A DNA stretch of 64,000 bases from Rhamnusium bicolor (taxonomy: Eukaryota > Arthropoda > Insecta > Coleoptera > Cerambycidae), in NCBI GenBank assembly GCA_029963845.1, contig JANEYF010001958.1:3523001-3587000 (forward strand). Direction: 5' to 3'. The notes below the pieces were generated by a model, which saw nothing but the letters and a program-made list of their open reading frames with translations, searched no databases and had not been told where the DNA came from. Positions 34,585-47,109 of this stretch are shown here, one piece after another (the stretch's first letter is position 1; each line of letters starts with the position of its first letter). The translations under genes were made by a program, and so were the position numbers.

Positions 34585-36490
34585 TAGATACAAGAGTTAA
34601 GACGATCCCAAGTGAGTCCATCAGTGACATACCGGGCACGAATAAAACAAATAAAAATGGTAACATTCCAATGCATACAAAAAGTACAACAGATTATACA
34701 CACCTGTGGACAATGCCGGGACAAAAATTGACTGCTTACAAATGGCGAATTTTCCGCACGTTTGAATTTTCATCACGGAAAAGCAAAACGCAACGTGTCG
34801 CAGCTAAATGTGGGGAGAATTCAGATCACAAAAAGGAATATGAAATTATGACGAGGAATGATTTTTATTTAGGAAAATATTCAGAATTTCATTAAAGTTA
34901 CTTTAAAAACCAGGTGTCATTCGTAGGGCGGATGGAACTTTGTTGTTGAAAATTCTTAAACTCTACTCTCAAGAAGTAAAATGTGTTTTAGGAAATATGC
35001 AAACGATAACAAAATTATGCAATACAGAAGAAATAGTCATTCTTTGAATTTACTCATTCAGAACTGACACATTTGTCGAATTCTCAGAGCCATACTTAAG
35101 AAAGTTATTGCAAATTTTACAAATTGAATTGTGATTTATGTTTATCTTAAATAAGCCTCGAGCCAAATGAAACTAATAATGTAATTTTCTTGTGCAGTTT
35201 TAAAGAAGAATATCTTCAAAACGATAGGAAGTATCGATATACGGTTTTAAGGATTTTCTTTCAAATTTCATCAGAAATAATATGGCTTAACGATGACATT
35301 AAACCACAGTAGAAGACGTTGTATGGAGGGACTTTTATTTGTCATACTAGGATGATCTATAGACAAATGGGAAGAAACGGTTTTGGGTGTTCTTTGATAT
35401 CTCTGATATTTCTAGAGATACAATTCTTTTTTTGAAATTGAGACACTTTTACGTGGAGAACTAACACCCTACTCACAATTTTACGGAGTTACCTGTTTAG
35501 TGTTGCACCGAACGAAAACGAATATGAATTTAACAATTTTCAAGTACGTTTTATGTTTCATTTTGCATTTTGTATACAATGTTTTCTATCGTAGGTTAAT
35601 ATCATTGTTAAGCCAGTTTATATCTGAAGAAATTTTCAAGAACACATCTCGATACCTCTTATCGTTTTGAAAATATTCTTCCTTAAATTTGCAGAAGAAA
35701 AATTACATTACAGTATAATTACATTATACTGGCGGCATTTTTTTTTGTATATGCTCAGTTCATTTTCTTTTTTTATGAAGGGTCATGGCTGGATCCCACC
35801 GTCCTTGATAACGAATATCCATTGTCCTGATATCTTTCCCCTTGCTCGTCGCTTACCGCACCCAAATTTTCGGAAAGAAAATTAGAAAGAGCATGCAGAA
35901 AGTAAATATTACCGACATACGGCAATCAAGCGTTTGGTACGAATCTAAAAGTTCGCTTACTAATTCTTGTAGTTTTCATTTTTCGTGTTCCCTAAATATC
36001 CCCTGACTACGCTGACAAAGGAGATCCAAGCTCTGAATTCCCGTCTGTTGAGTGGTCCTTTAAAATCTGCATCGTCAAGCAATTTTTGTAATTTGAGGAC
36101 CAATAAAAATGCCTTCTTTAAGTTTAGCTTCACTTAATTGGGGACAAAGTTATCTTAAGTATTTAAATCCTTTATCTTCTTTATTCATAATCTTCACAAA
36201 ATTTTTCGATAGCCCAAGGTTAATATGAAGAGGTGACAAAAGAACATTTTTACGGTCTACACGGGACATGTATTTAACATTACTAGTTCTTGGTTCAAAT
36301 TCTTTCCTTTCCGGTCAAATTCTTTTCATACAATGTTCTTTTACTACACGACTGTCCCAAAAACAATGAAAACAGCAATATTTTGTAAAACCTTCTTGCA
36401 GTCCTATTGAAATGGCTATTACTTTTAAATTCCCACATATTTGCCATTTGTATTTCTTGTAATTTAAAATGGTGCTCATACTGTCATAAT
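34585..36490. other. No gene; foldback repeat inside
   Basis: Contains the inverted pair described at 35182-35709. The remaining sequence shows only short frames without domains. Confidence 0.4.
35182..35709. repeat. Foldback repeat with ~140-bp arms
   Basis: The left arm (35182-35325) includes AAAGAAGAATATCTTCAAAA and ATGGCTTAACGATGAC. The right arm (35570-35709), reversed, has AAGGAAGAATATTTTCAAAA and CTGGCTTAACAATGAT. The arms are separated by about 245 bases. No coding region. Terminal bases and target duplication are unclear. Confidence 0.65.
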
Positions 36491-36599
36491 TAGGGTTGTC
36501 AAAAATGTTCCGTGGGACAGTGGCGTACACAAAGTTAACTAATACGAGAAACAATAAACTGTTACAATTTATAACAATGTATGTAAAACTTACCCTCTT

Positions 36600-38090
36600 A
36601 ACTAGCTTGATGAACTAGCTTGTTTATTACAAACTGGAGCAGATGTGTAGCCATTTTGCAGCATCAGGTATGTTTCTATGGTTGTCTCCATGAGTGATGT
36701 TCACTTTGGTGAAAACATATTCTTATATTTTGAAAACGACCGTTCGACATCTACTGATGTAATACACGCATACGTAAAATAGTCTTTGAACACACTTAAC
36801 GGATCTAAAGCTGCACCATCACATATTTGTCTTAATTTGGTAAAACCGGTGTCTTTCTTTAACACACTTGCAACTTTTCTTCAACGCGCTCATTTGTTGC
36901 GTGACCTAAAGCGTGTAGCAGTAGATTTACTTCGTCCACTATTTGCAGTAACTCCGCTAACGACAACGCACTGTTTTCTAATTTTTTTATGCTTTCATGT
37001 AATGGTTTATAGCTCCTCGCAATATTTTTTAAAGCTGTTTCAACGGAAATATCTTCGAATTTTGTCGGGTTTTCCTTAATAGCTGCAGCCTCATCTGGAT
37101 TGAATTGTTATCACAGCTTGTATTTATTAGAAATATTCAGCATAGTAAAAAGCTGCAACCATGTTCCCCAACGTGTAAGAATCGGCTGTGGTGGTTCAGG
37201 AATACCGGGACACTTGCTATGAAATGCACGGAGACATTTAGGAGATTTAAGAACTTTTTTTGAACTTGCTATTAATGCATCCACCTCTGGAAAACCTTTT
37301 CGAATAGTTTCTGCCACAAGATGTAAAGCATGCACTTTACACGTAACATGTATAAACATACAACCTTGTTCTTGCAAAGAACGGCTACCGAATGCATTGT
37401 CACGGCGCCATCAGTCACAAACATCAACACTTGACTTTTTGACAAAGAACGGCTACCGAATGCATTGTCACGGCGCCATCAGTCACAAACATCAACACTT
37501 GACTTTTTGACAGTTCAAATTTTTCTAACGTCTCCAGCACCACCCTGGTAGTTTCGCTAGTACACTGACTTTTGCTAGCTAGTAACAGTGGAACTGTCGG
37601 TTTAAGAGGGTCCAGTACTCGTACTATAACAGTTAAAATAAATTTTTTTTTACAATCTGTTGTCACATCAACAGATAACCACAGCCGTGTATTTTTTAAT
37701 TCACATTTCATCTTATTTACCATGTCTACGTGTACAGTTGGTAGATAGTTACATAATGTTGTGCAACTTGGTAACTTCACCTGGGCATTGTATTTAATCC
37801 AGAAATTTTGAAATGGTTGTTTATCGAGTATGTGCAGCGGAACATCACAGGCAGTCAGCATTAATAGTAAATCAAACATAAACTGTGTTGTCGAAGGCAC
37901 GTCATTTTTTTTTATGGTGTAGACTATTTACGTAAAGTCCACAATCACGCTTATCCCAGCACAGTAAATCTTTCTCGCACACTTTACAAATTAATTTAGC
38001 ACCATCATAGAATAAATCCGGGAATTCACCTATGAATTTATTCACTTTGTCAGTAAATGGCCGTTTTCTACCCCTGCGTACGTCTGCCAT
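36600..38090 (-). pseudogene. hAT transposase, subfamily A, copy 3
   Basis: Minus strand from 38090 (MADVRRGRKRPFTDK): BED finger (ICKVCEKDL; YVNSLHHKKK). A short deletion next to the A-run has merged the AATAAAAAAATGG of other copies. The frame 37900-37424 has LWLSVDVTTD, in which the conserved DET has become DVT while the catalytic Asp stays. It continues through MFVTDGAVTM. The frame 37377-37111 has VTCKVHALHL and LTRWGTWL. The C-terminal third (37080-36600) is broken into several frames, with VEVD-type dimerisation text discernible (for example TSVDVERSFSKYKN). Multiple stops and the duplication at 37376-37511 make it inactive. Confidence 0.85.
37376..37511. repeat. 68-bp exact tandem duplication inside hAT copy 3
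   Basis: AAAGAACGGCTACCGAATGC opens both units (37376 and 37444) and TGACTTTTTGAC closes both. They look identical over 68 bases. The duplicated segment covers the codons around VTDGAVTM, so the second-Asp motif appears twice, out of frame (68 is not a multiple of 3). Confidence 0.9.
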
Positions 38091-38308
38091 GTTTTATTAT
38101 TAAATTAATATCAACAACACAGTACAACAAATAAAATAAAAACACAAAAACAATATGCAATACGCCCAAGTGACTCAACCTGTACACTACTCGAAAGCTA
38201 ATAATAGACTGGACTGGAGAAAGAGTTTCGCGGTCAAGGTGAATGCCGGCGACAGTAAGTACTTCTGTACTCTACGACCATGATACACAGAAACGATTTG
38301 CAGCTTTA

Positions 38309-39035
38309 GTAATAATAAATCATAAATAGGCACCGCTTACAACGATATAAATATTTTTAGGTCCACATTTAGGAGCCGCGTGGATTGTCTATGTAGTATG
38401 GTCTTTGATTATGCTTATCTGTGGTAACTTTTTTATGAAAATATAGCAAATAAAACTAGCAACTTATTGTTTTTAAATTTTATGTTTTATTATTCAAAAG
38501 CTTTTAATAGCATCATTTTGCAAATCTCTCGATTTTTTTCCAGTGTATCTATTGAAAATAATGACACTCATTTACTTCCGTCACGTCTGTTCTACTATAA
38601 TTTTTTTAGGTCCCACCGTTTATCGATTCCTACTGACTGCGTGTATATGTCTACAAGAAAAAATCGCGTTTTTTGTACAAACCAGCTAACTTTTTTCAAC
38701 TAGCATCCCAAAGAGCCACTTAGTTTAGCTGTGTGTGAAGTCGTCGGTAGATTTATTGGCTGCTTCGTTTCTTATTATTTATTCTAAACACATAAGTCTT
38801 CTTTCTTTCAGCGTTATTACCATTTCTTTTATTCCGGCTTGGGTGAGTTTACGAAAATACACTCTATAAAATATATAGGAGCAACTTCGTATGCTTCTAG
38901 TTTGATGTATTTTTAAAAAGAGCAAATTTATCTTTAGCGATAAGTTGCGAAGTCGGGAACTGACGGAACGTATGAAGCTTGTAAATGCAAAATTATTCAA
39001 AAATGAGTTTAATTTAAAAAAAATGTATATTTATT
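38309..39035. other. No gene seen
   Basis: AT-rich spacer between the hAT copy and the LINE tail; no domain or repeat recognised. Confidence 0.4.
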
Positions 39036-40372
39036 TATTAATTTATTTACGGGACAAGCCCTTTTTTACAGAAGTATACAATATTATTTAGAGTAAATAC
39101 AAAAGAAAAAAATACAGAGGAGAAATAATACATAAGACACAGTGGTTATATTAATTGTTATATGGATTTCTTAAATGATAATGTAAAGGATCCAAGAAAT
39201 TCAATATTATTATTACTAAATTGTATTGGCAATTCTTAATATCCTAGTCATTGTCTCATTCTGTCCATAATTAATTTGTGTGATGAAATGGTACATGAAA
39301 TATCTCCAAATTCCGAATCCTTCTTTCATTCCATTAAATTTTATTAGACTTGTAAGGTCTAGGCACTGAATGTGTCCGTTTAATATTTTACGTAAAAAGC
39401 ACGTATCAGCTTCCGATCTACTATGCTTTAATGTATTAATATTGAGATCTAAAAGAATGCGATCATGGTCAGATTCTTCTCTTGGATACTCCAACTTAAA
39501 TGCTCAGTATCTTAAAAATCTCTTCTGAACATTTTCAATAGAGATAATATACATCCGATAATAATTAGGGCACAAGATTATAGAACAATATTCCAAAATT
39601 AAGCGCACTAATGGACCGGATTAAAATTTGAAACTAGCGACAGAAAAATCAGGGCCTTTGAATAAATTCTAATATTTTTAATGATTTTGATATAATTTCA
39701 TGTATATGAATCTTATATGATAATTTATTATCAAGACTAAGTCCCAGATCTTCTATAATATTGTTAATTTTATAAGGGAAATTAAAAGGCATTTATTCTT
39801 GCAAACGCAATCTAGTAACATTTATTCACATTTAAATACAGGGCATTTGCATCACACCAATGAGACAAACTATCTAAATCACATTGCAGTAATGAAGTGT
39901 CAGATGGATTTCCACAACTTTAAATAATTTTAAATCATCTACAAACATCAGGTAATTGCTATACGTTATTTCCAAAGATAAGTCGTTTACAAAGAGACTA
40001 AACAGAAGAGGGCCCATATGAGACCCTTGAGGAAGGCCTGATGTTATCGTAATATACGATTATAGAGAACTACCATATTTTACACATCGTAACCGACCAG
40101 TAAGGTAATTATTAATTCACTTCAATAAATTGCCACTGAATCCTAACTTTTCTAATTTTGCAACAAGTAGACCATGGTTGACTCTATCAAACGCCTTCGA
40201 AAAGTCAACCTGAACTTTATGTTTCAAAAAATTAAGAATGAAATTATTGTATATCGCTAAATTGGTACATGTAGATTTTCCTTGAGAAAATCCATGTTGC
40301 TGATTTACAATTATGCTCTTACAATCCCATGATAAGTTGTTGGTTATTAAAGATTCATATATCTGACTATTA
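39036..40372 (-). mobile_element. LINE retrotransposon fragment, cut by a MITE
   Basis: Minus strand. Starting at the MITE junction (40372): SQIYESLITNNLSWDCKS, QQHGFSQGKSTCTNLAIYN (RT fingers) and VDFSKAFDRVNHGLLVAKL (first catalytic Asp block). Then in other frames LPQGSHMGPLLFSLFVNDL and MFVDDLKLF (YADD as FVDD, both Asp kept). The frame 39494-39216 has RSEADTCFLRKILNGHIQCL, the C-terminal region also seen in the 14 kb LINE. The A/T-rich tail is near 39036. Frameshifts and stops throughout. The 5' part does not reappear beyond the MITE, so it was lost or never present. Confidence 0.82.
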
Positions 40373-40784
40373 GGCCAGGCGACAGGTCGAAAAAAAAGCC
40401 TCAATACAAATATTTATAACATGTAGAAACTTTGATATGGCATATGATTTCGATAACTTTTCCACAAGAATCAAAAAGGGTTCCACTTTGAATGGTCGTA
40501 GCATCGTAACGGTTCACTTTAGAGACAAACGGTAAAGAGCATTTTTGTAGCAAATTTACTCTAAATTATTTTTTATAATAGGTATTTTGTTGATTAAGTT
40601 GATAGTTTGGGAGATATTTGCAAAAAACCGAAAAATGGTACCTTCTTAGGACCAGAAGGGCCAACGCCGACTTCGCTCGAGGGGGAAAACTTGGGAGAGT
40701 AATATCTGGGTCCAAATAAAGCGATTAAAGCAATTTCCAGCTTTCCACTAATTATTTCCTTATTGAGCTACCTGTCGCCTGGCC
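40373..40784. mobile_element. 412-bp MITE with 15-bp exact inverted ends, in a LINE
   Basis: Left GGCCAGGCGACAGGT (40373-40387) and right ACCTGTCGCCTGGCC (40770-40784) are perfect inverted repeats. TA flanks both sides (40371-40372 and 40785-40786). No coding capacity. The left junction interrupts LINE reverse transcriptase codons, so the MITE is younger than the LINE. No other copy with these ends is in the window. Confidence 0.82.
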
Positions 40785-43215
40785 TATATATGCAAACTGC
40801 TCTATTATTGTTAAACAGGCTGTAACAAATTCGTTTCTCATTACAGAGATCTCGGAAACGGTAGGAGATGCAGCATCGGTTAAATTGGGGCATAGTTGCA
40901 GAATTTGGCGATCAGGAATATGCCGTTGAGAAATCGAAAATACCTTGCTGTTCTTGAGATTTTTAAAAAAAAGTAAAATTTTGAACTATCGCCTGTATAT
41001 GCTTTTTTTCCTTCATAGTGAAAAGGCCGATAAACAAATTCTATATGTTTGTATTTTTTGTTGATATTTCTTCGGAGAAATTACCGTCTTGATCAATGCT
41101 GTCGCTTAATACATTGGGACAGTTTTCTAGACAACCCTGCCTCCTGCTTGTTTAACTGATAATCACAAATAACTAGTTGAATTATTTAATGTTATTCTTC
41201 TAACTAGAGTCCAATTACTTCGCTGTTTCCCTTAGAAATTGAAAACGTAATTTCATTTGTATTCTTTATCAAGTCAGCTCTTGTGAGAATTAAGGGGCTT
41301 AAGAGATATTGTTTTAAATTATTCACAAAATACTCCGGTGTCACGAAACTCGAACAAAACATTGTTAACTTGCCATAGCACAATACGGGGTTATAAAGAA
41401 TTAATCTGACACCATATCGCTACACAAGTTTATATTTAATTAGAAGTTAGTGGATTATCATTTGGGATTAGCCAGCATTAAAACATTTTATGTCAGTTAC
41501 TAAGTGGTAACTTCTCAGACAATGGGATAATTTAGTTTTCCTAACTATATTAATAATTTTCATCAGGTGATCAATGCCATATTTTTATGATAAACAATTT
41601 CAACAGATCGGCATGTTGATGTGAGGAGTCTCGCGTGCTTCCGACCTCAAACCACCCGGATTCAAAACAGAGCGGGACTAAGTCGATGAATTACAGTGGA
41701 TCAGCAAACCCTCTCGCGTTACCATCTCGAAAGAAGTAAAACTGTAGGTACCGCATATCTGCGACTTGCGCACGTTAAATAGATGATTTGGAAAAATTTC
41801 AAAGTCAGAGGTGCTTGAGCTTACACAATCACCAATGAGTTTATCTCCTTGAGTCGGTGATAGCCCTTTGTAGCGAAAATAGGCCGACGTCTAATAAGTG
41901 ATTAAAGAAAAAAAAATTAACACTAAATAATCGACAAAACGTAAAAGTTTGTTTCTAATAATGTTGCATAGTTTTCAGAATTAAAAAAAGAAACCGAAAG
42001 AGTTTCCACCCATCATGCCGATCAGAATACTGAAGGTCGTTAAATGAGAGAGAACAACCTGTTTATCACTGATCGCGATAATACAAATACAAATAGGAAT
42101 ATGTGAATGTTATCTTTCACTATAGTCCAACCCTGCTGATACTACTGTTCGCTCAACTTGTCGGGCATGTTTCAAAGAATTATGACCTTATGGCCTTTTA
42201 CGGCAATTTCTATACTTGTTGACATACAGTGTAATTTAAAAATCCAGAAAATTCTAGCTTCTAACGAAAGCTCTGAATTTAGGTACTGATGACGTCAAAA
42301 CTAGGATTGGCTGTAGGTCAGTTGAACGGTCCTTCTCACAATACAAATGGTTTTTTAATGAGGCGCCGGAGATTAATTAGGAAACATTTACAATAAATAT
42401 AAGTAATATACTTTACTCTTGTGATCGCTAGTTAAATATAAATGTGTGTGTTAATGTTACATTCACCAATACATTCAAATGTCTTTACAGAATTTAGATC
42501 TCCAGCCGTTCACGAGCTGTAACGAAAAACGTAGTGTGATGTCCCCCAAAATTACTCTTTTGTTTTTTGTCGTGAATTTTCCGATTAAACTAATTTACGT
42601 ATTAACATTTTAAAATGAAATAAAATTATCTTTTTCATGGTTTGTATAAAAGCCGCCACTGGAAACCGATACCTTCGTCCGAACTCTAGTCATAATAAAA
42701 AAAATTCATAAACATGGATTCAGGATTGCTCCTAAATTAAATAATATCCATTTTTTTTTTGGATAAAAATGTTAAAAAAAGCTGTGCGTTGTGAATTTTT
42801 TGTCACTTAGCTTATTAACGTGTCGATATATTTGTTATCACTCTGTATATCCTGTAGCCATTACAAAGTTCAAATAATAAAATTGCCAATCCCTAAAAGA
42901 AACCTGAGAGGATTCCGCTTAAAATTTTCTTTAGCCAAAAGTCCTTCCTTAATACACTTATATACTTGGATTCCCTTTGCAAATTTCGCATAATATGATG
43001 TTGTAAAGCTTCCGTTCCCTTATTAAAAACGTAAATAACATTTACATCTAAGAGTAAAAGAGAGGGCAACGGGAGAGACATTAAAGAGATAATAAAACCG
43101 GAATATTAAGTTAAATTCGTTCTAGACGTATTAAAATAAATATTCGGAGCTTTTGCTACATTCTCTTTGATATTGAACTGCATTTTTTCCGACAAAAGAA
43201 AAGAAACATGATTAC
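40785..43215. other. No gene; decayed mariner-end relic at the left
   Basis: 40830-40985 aligns with the outer part of the 17422 long terminal repeat: CTCGGAAACGGTAGGAGAT against CTTGGAAATAGTAGGAGAT, then TCGGTTAAATTGGGGCATAG. From 41100 to 43215 nothing was recognised; reading frames are short and without domains. Confidence 0.45.
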
Positions 43216-43349
43216 TAAGCCTGGCCAAGCGATGGTAGATTCGGAGTCGGGCGCAATACCAATGCCATCGCGCGCTTGTTTACGATGACACGACACACTT
43301 CAATTGTTATCTGTCGGTCGATGCATAGAGTACTAATAAATAATAAATA

Positions 43350-44798
43350 ATGTTGAGCGTAAAGAGTAGAAAACGACCGTACGCTGATAAAGTGAATAAA
43401 TTTATCGGTGAATTTCCGGATTTATTCTATGATGGATGTAAAATAATTTGTAAAGTTTGTGATCAAGACTTTATGTACTGGAATAAATACGGCTGCAAAA
43501 TTCATGTCAATAGTAATCGGCATAAAAATAAAAAAATGGCGTGTCTTCTTTGAAACCTTAGTTTATGTTTGATTTACTGCTAATGCTGATTGCCTGTGAT
43601 GTTCCCCTGCTCATATTGGATAAACCAGCATTTCGGGAGTTCTGGAATAAATACAATCCCCAGGTGAATTTACCAAGTCGTTCATCGTTACGTAGATATG
43701 TACCAAGTTTACGTGAAGACATTGTAAATAGGATTAAATGTGCATTAAAAAATACGCGGCTGTGGTTATGTGTTGACGAGACGTCATATTGTAAAAAAAA
43801 TTCAATTTTAAATGTTATAGTACGTGTACTCGACCCTGTTAAACCAACATTTCCACTTTTACTAGCTAACAAAAGACTAACTGCGTGTACTGGCGAAACA
43901 ATTACGCGGGTGGTGTTGGAGACTTTCGAAAAATTTGAACTGTCAACAAGTCAAGTGTTGATGTTTTTGACCGACGGTGCTGCGACAATGCGTTTGGTGG
44001 GCCGTTTTCTTCAAAGAGACGATTGTAGGTTTTTATATATTACGTGTAAAGTGCATGCGTTCTATCTTGTAGCAGAAACGATTCGAAAATGTTTTCCAGA
44101 GGTAGATGCATTAATAGCAAATACAAAAAAAAGTATTTCTCAAATCTCCTAAACGGCTTCGAGCATTTCACACACTGTGTCCTGGTATTCCAGAACCACC
44201 AGAGTCGATTCTTACACATTGGGGAACGTGGTTGAAGGCAGCTTTTTATTATGCTGAATATTTTCAACAAATAAATGCTGTGATACTACAGTTCAACCCT
44301 AACGAAGCTGCAGTTGTTAAGGAAAGCCAGACAAGCTTTCAAGATGTTTCCCTTGAAACAGATTTAAAAACTATTTATAACAATTATAGAGGACTACTAC
44401 ACGACGCAATAGAAAAAATGCAAAATACTTCGTTGTCGTTAGTGGAATCACTGCAAATAGTGGACGACGTAAATACACAGCTACAGACTATAAATGACGC
44501 AAAAATTAAGCCCGTTATTGAAAAATTCGAGAGTGTATTACGGAAAGATCCTGATTTTACCAAATTAAGACAAATTTGTGATGGTGCATCTACAGCTGCG
44601 TTAAGTGAGTTCACAGAGTGTTTTACTTATGCCTGTAGTACTTCCGTAGATGTCGAAAGATCTTTCTCAAAATACAAACTTATTTTTTCACCACAGCGAA
44701 CATCGCTTACTGAGATAATTGTAGAAACATATCTGATGCTACACAGTTATTATAGAAGTGCTCCAGTTTGTGATAACGACAACCAAGCTACTTCATAA
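43350..44798 (+). pseudogene. hAT transposase, subfamily C
   Basis: The frame 43350-43553 has MLSVKSRKRPYADKVNKF and the BED finger (ICKVCDQDF, HVNSNRH). The frame 43565-44152 has RLWLCVDETSYC (first Asp; the usual TTD is TSY), FLTDGAATM (second Asp) and ITCKVHAFYLV. An A8 run at 44127 shifts the frame (TKKSISQIS instead of TKKVFLKS). The next frame, 44232-44798, begins near the RW block (TRWGTW has become THWGTW, so the conserved Arg is lost) and runs to the C-terminal VDVERSFSKYKLIFSPQRTS and a stop. It differs from the A and B proteins by many substitutions. Two frame changes at A-runs are the main lesions. Confidence 0.87.
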
Positions 44799-44875
44799 AT
44801 CTGCTTAAGAAGGTGAGTTTTGTACATATTTTTATAAAGTGTACCAGTATTAATAAAATTTATTTCTGTTTATTT

Positions 44876-45067
44876 TACTTATTTATTTATTATTAGTTAT
44901 CACTTAGATATACAATGTACAAGTGTGAACGTCATTTAACAGTTTAATAATAATGTGCAGCACTAAGCTTACAAAATATAAGGAAATACATAAAAAAAGA
45001 ATTTAAAGCGAACGAAATAGTACAAAAACATACATCACAATATATAAAATATTTTTGTTTTTATTAT
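44876..45067. repeat. ~190-bp insertion inside hAT copy 4
   Basis: Compared with B copies, which read TTTATTTCC...ACTTATTCAAG here, this copy has about 190 extra bases. They are flanked by ACTTATT on both sides and begin with a (TTTA)n run. A truncated minus-strand LINE 3' end with its A-rich tail, or a SINE, would look like this. Confidence 0.5.
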
Positions 45068-45142
45068 TGTACTTATTCAAGTATTATGATATGATGCATA
45101 CCCAGTACGTCACTGTAGGATTAATGACCTTGGCCAGGCTTA

Positions 45143-47109
45143 ATGATTACACTAACTCCTACGAAAAAAGGTTTGTTTTTCAAAAAAAAAAAAAAAATAC
45201 AACTACGGATACAACCTAATTATGAAAACCTAAACTGAAATAAAGTAAATCAATAAAATTCAGGTGTTAATTTTTCTTCATAAATTGAACATTCACGTCA
45301 TGTGTAGTGGTCTCAACCTTAACAACAATAACGCGCAGTTTGAATTACACCGCTAGAAGTCCACAAAACAAGCATGCACTTCAAGTAGTTCTGTACCCAA
45401 CAAAGTTTATGTGCAGGCTTGTCCTGAAATTAATATTTAAGAAACGTGTTTGGTTGAAAACGATATACCTCCATTCGGCTAGGGAAAACTCCATTTGGAT
45501 TCATTAACTGGAAACGTAATTAATTTCGATCGCATTTATTCGAGTTTGAATTTTATATATTTTATTATCATAATCAAAAAGCAATTTTCTGTGTCGCTGG
45601 ACACGGATGTTAGAGGGAGTGTTACATTTTCAATTATATTCCCTAAATAAAATCACCTTATTTTAGTGTATTAAAGCTACAGCATACGGCAATGATTTTA
45701 TTTCGAAAACTTATAAAGTGGTTGTTTTAAATTTTAACTACCAATGAATATACGCCTCAGGATTTATCTGAGTGTCCAAACAGCTCGCATAATATTTGCT
45801 CTTGCTGGAGTGTGGCGCAGATACAACCACGACCTGGACTCTTTCAGAGAAAGTTTCGGGTAGCAAATATTTTGTAACTTTTACAAAAATTTAGATTATA
45901 AAAAGATAATATGTACATTATGTTCAGTACAACCGACTCCATAATGTTATTTTTAATTCTAACGACTCCGTTCGGTAAAACCAAAAATAAATAAAACAAA
46001 AGTACTCACCAGTTGAACAATTACATCAAAACTTTAAAACATCCACTGACACGTGTTTCTGTGCATCTTTGCGTCGTCAGGGTGGCTCTTTTGAAAATCT
46101 CGAAAATAACTACGAATCTTAGTAAATCCTAAAGTAATAAATATTATTGGCGTTAGTGAACAGAATAATTGAAATTATATACTGAAAATTCCCCGTAAGG
46201 TTAGAATAATTTAATTTATTCTAAGTGTGTCTGAGTTTCTTCATAAGTGTAACCCTCGCCAGTACAGATTCGGGGTTGTATAATTTCTGTGTTATTATTA
46301 TTATTACTACTTATGAGTGAAAAAAAGGAACATTTGATAGGAAAAGAGTAATATTACTTGTTTGTGGACTTCCATAATGTTCCATCTCTCCTTCATTGGG
46401 TATTAAGTCTATAAGTTATTAAAAAAAAAAATGTTAAATTCGCCTCTGCGACAAAAGGATTAGTCGGAGGTTGTTTTTGGAAAAAATATGTTTGCCTATC
46501 CAAAAAATGTCTCACACCTAAAAAAATTAACCTGGAAATGAAACTTAAATGTTGAATATTTTACTATGTTTGACGTTGATACAAAAGTCAATTTATTTTA
46601 TAAGGTCTGTCACCATATCATTAAGAAGAGGTTAATTAAATCAATTGAAACAAAACTTAGTATAAAATACATTTATTCATAATTAGCAATGTTTACGACT
46701 CTACTCTCGGGTCGGGGAAGCAAAGCGATTAACCAGATAAATAAAATCAAACGTATAGCTAAATAAAGTAAGAACAAGGTCATACACGGCAATCGCCAGT
46801 CCACATGGTAGAAAAAAATATAAAATCAATTAATTTATTTATTATTGGGCGCCACCATCTTTTAGATTTAAAATATAGTGTTTTTTTTTTTAACTTAAAA
46901 CAACATGCTTCGATTATGAGATGGAAAAAATTGGTAGATATTTAAACAGACAATGATAATCAAACACAAATAAAAGTGAAATTCATTAATCGAATTTAGT
47001 TCAAAAGCACGAGACGGATATTCAAATCTTTTAGAAATTCACGTCAACAATTTATTGTTTACTCGCGATGTAATTAAGTCCGACCACAAGTTAATGAGTC
47101 GTGCCTGGG
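45143..47109. other. No gene; one hammerhead-like motif
   Basis: Includes the 8-bp duplication after hAT copy 4 and a poly-A run at 45180. The stem-loop motif is at 46047-46081. The rest is AT-rich with no recognised coding region. Confidence 0.4.
46047..46081 (-). repeat. Hammerhead-like motif with canonical CTGACGA
   Basis: Reversed: CCTGACGA, then CGCAAAGATGCACA, then GAAACACGTGTCA. CTGACGA fits the CTGANGA rule and GAAA is exact, but the stem between them is short (GCA/TGC). The CACGTGT tail is shared with the GGCC repeat family. Confidence 0.5.

Larger units (their letters stand above)
36491..38308 (-). mobile_element. hAT transposon copy 3 (subfamily A)
   Basis: The minus-strand 3' end starts TAGGGTTGTCAAAAATG at 36491. 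The 5' end, reversed, begins TAAAGCTGCAAATCG at 38308. Target duplication GTCATAAT (36483-36490) and GTAATAAT (38309-38316), 7 of 8 matching. Length 1.82 kb, longer than its siblings partly through a 68-bp tandem duplication. Confidence 0.88.
43216..45142 (+). mobile_element. hAT transposon copy 4 (subfamily C)
   Basis: Left end TAAGCCTGGCCAAG and right end CTTGGCCAGGCTTA are exact 14-bp inverted repeats. The target duplication ATGATTAC is perfect on both sides (43208-43215 and 45143-45150). Just inside the left end GCGATGG and CCATCGC form an inverted pair. The element contains a later insertion near 44876-45067, which explains its greater length of 1.93 kb. It is the only C copy here. Confidence 0.93.
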
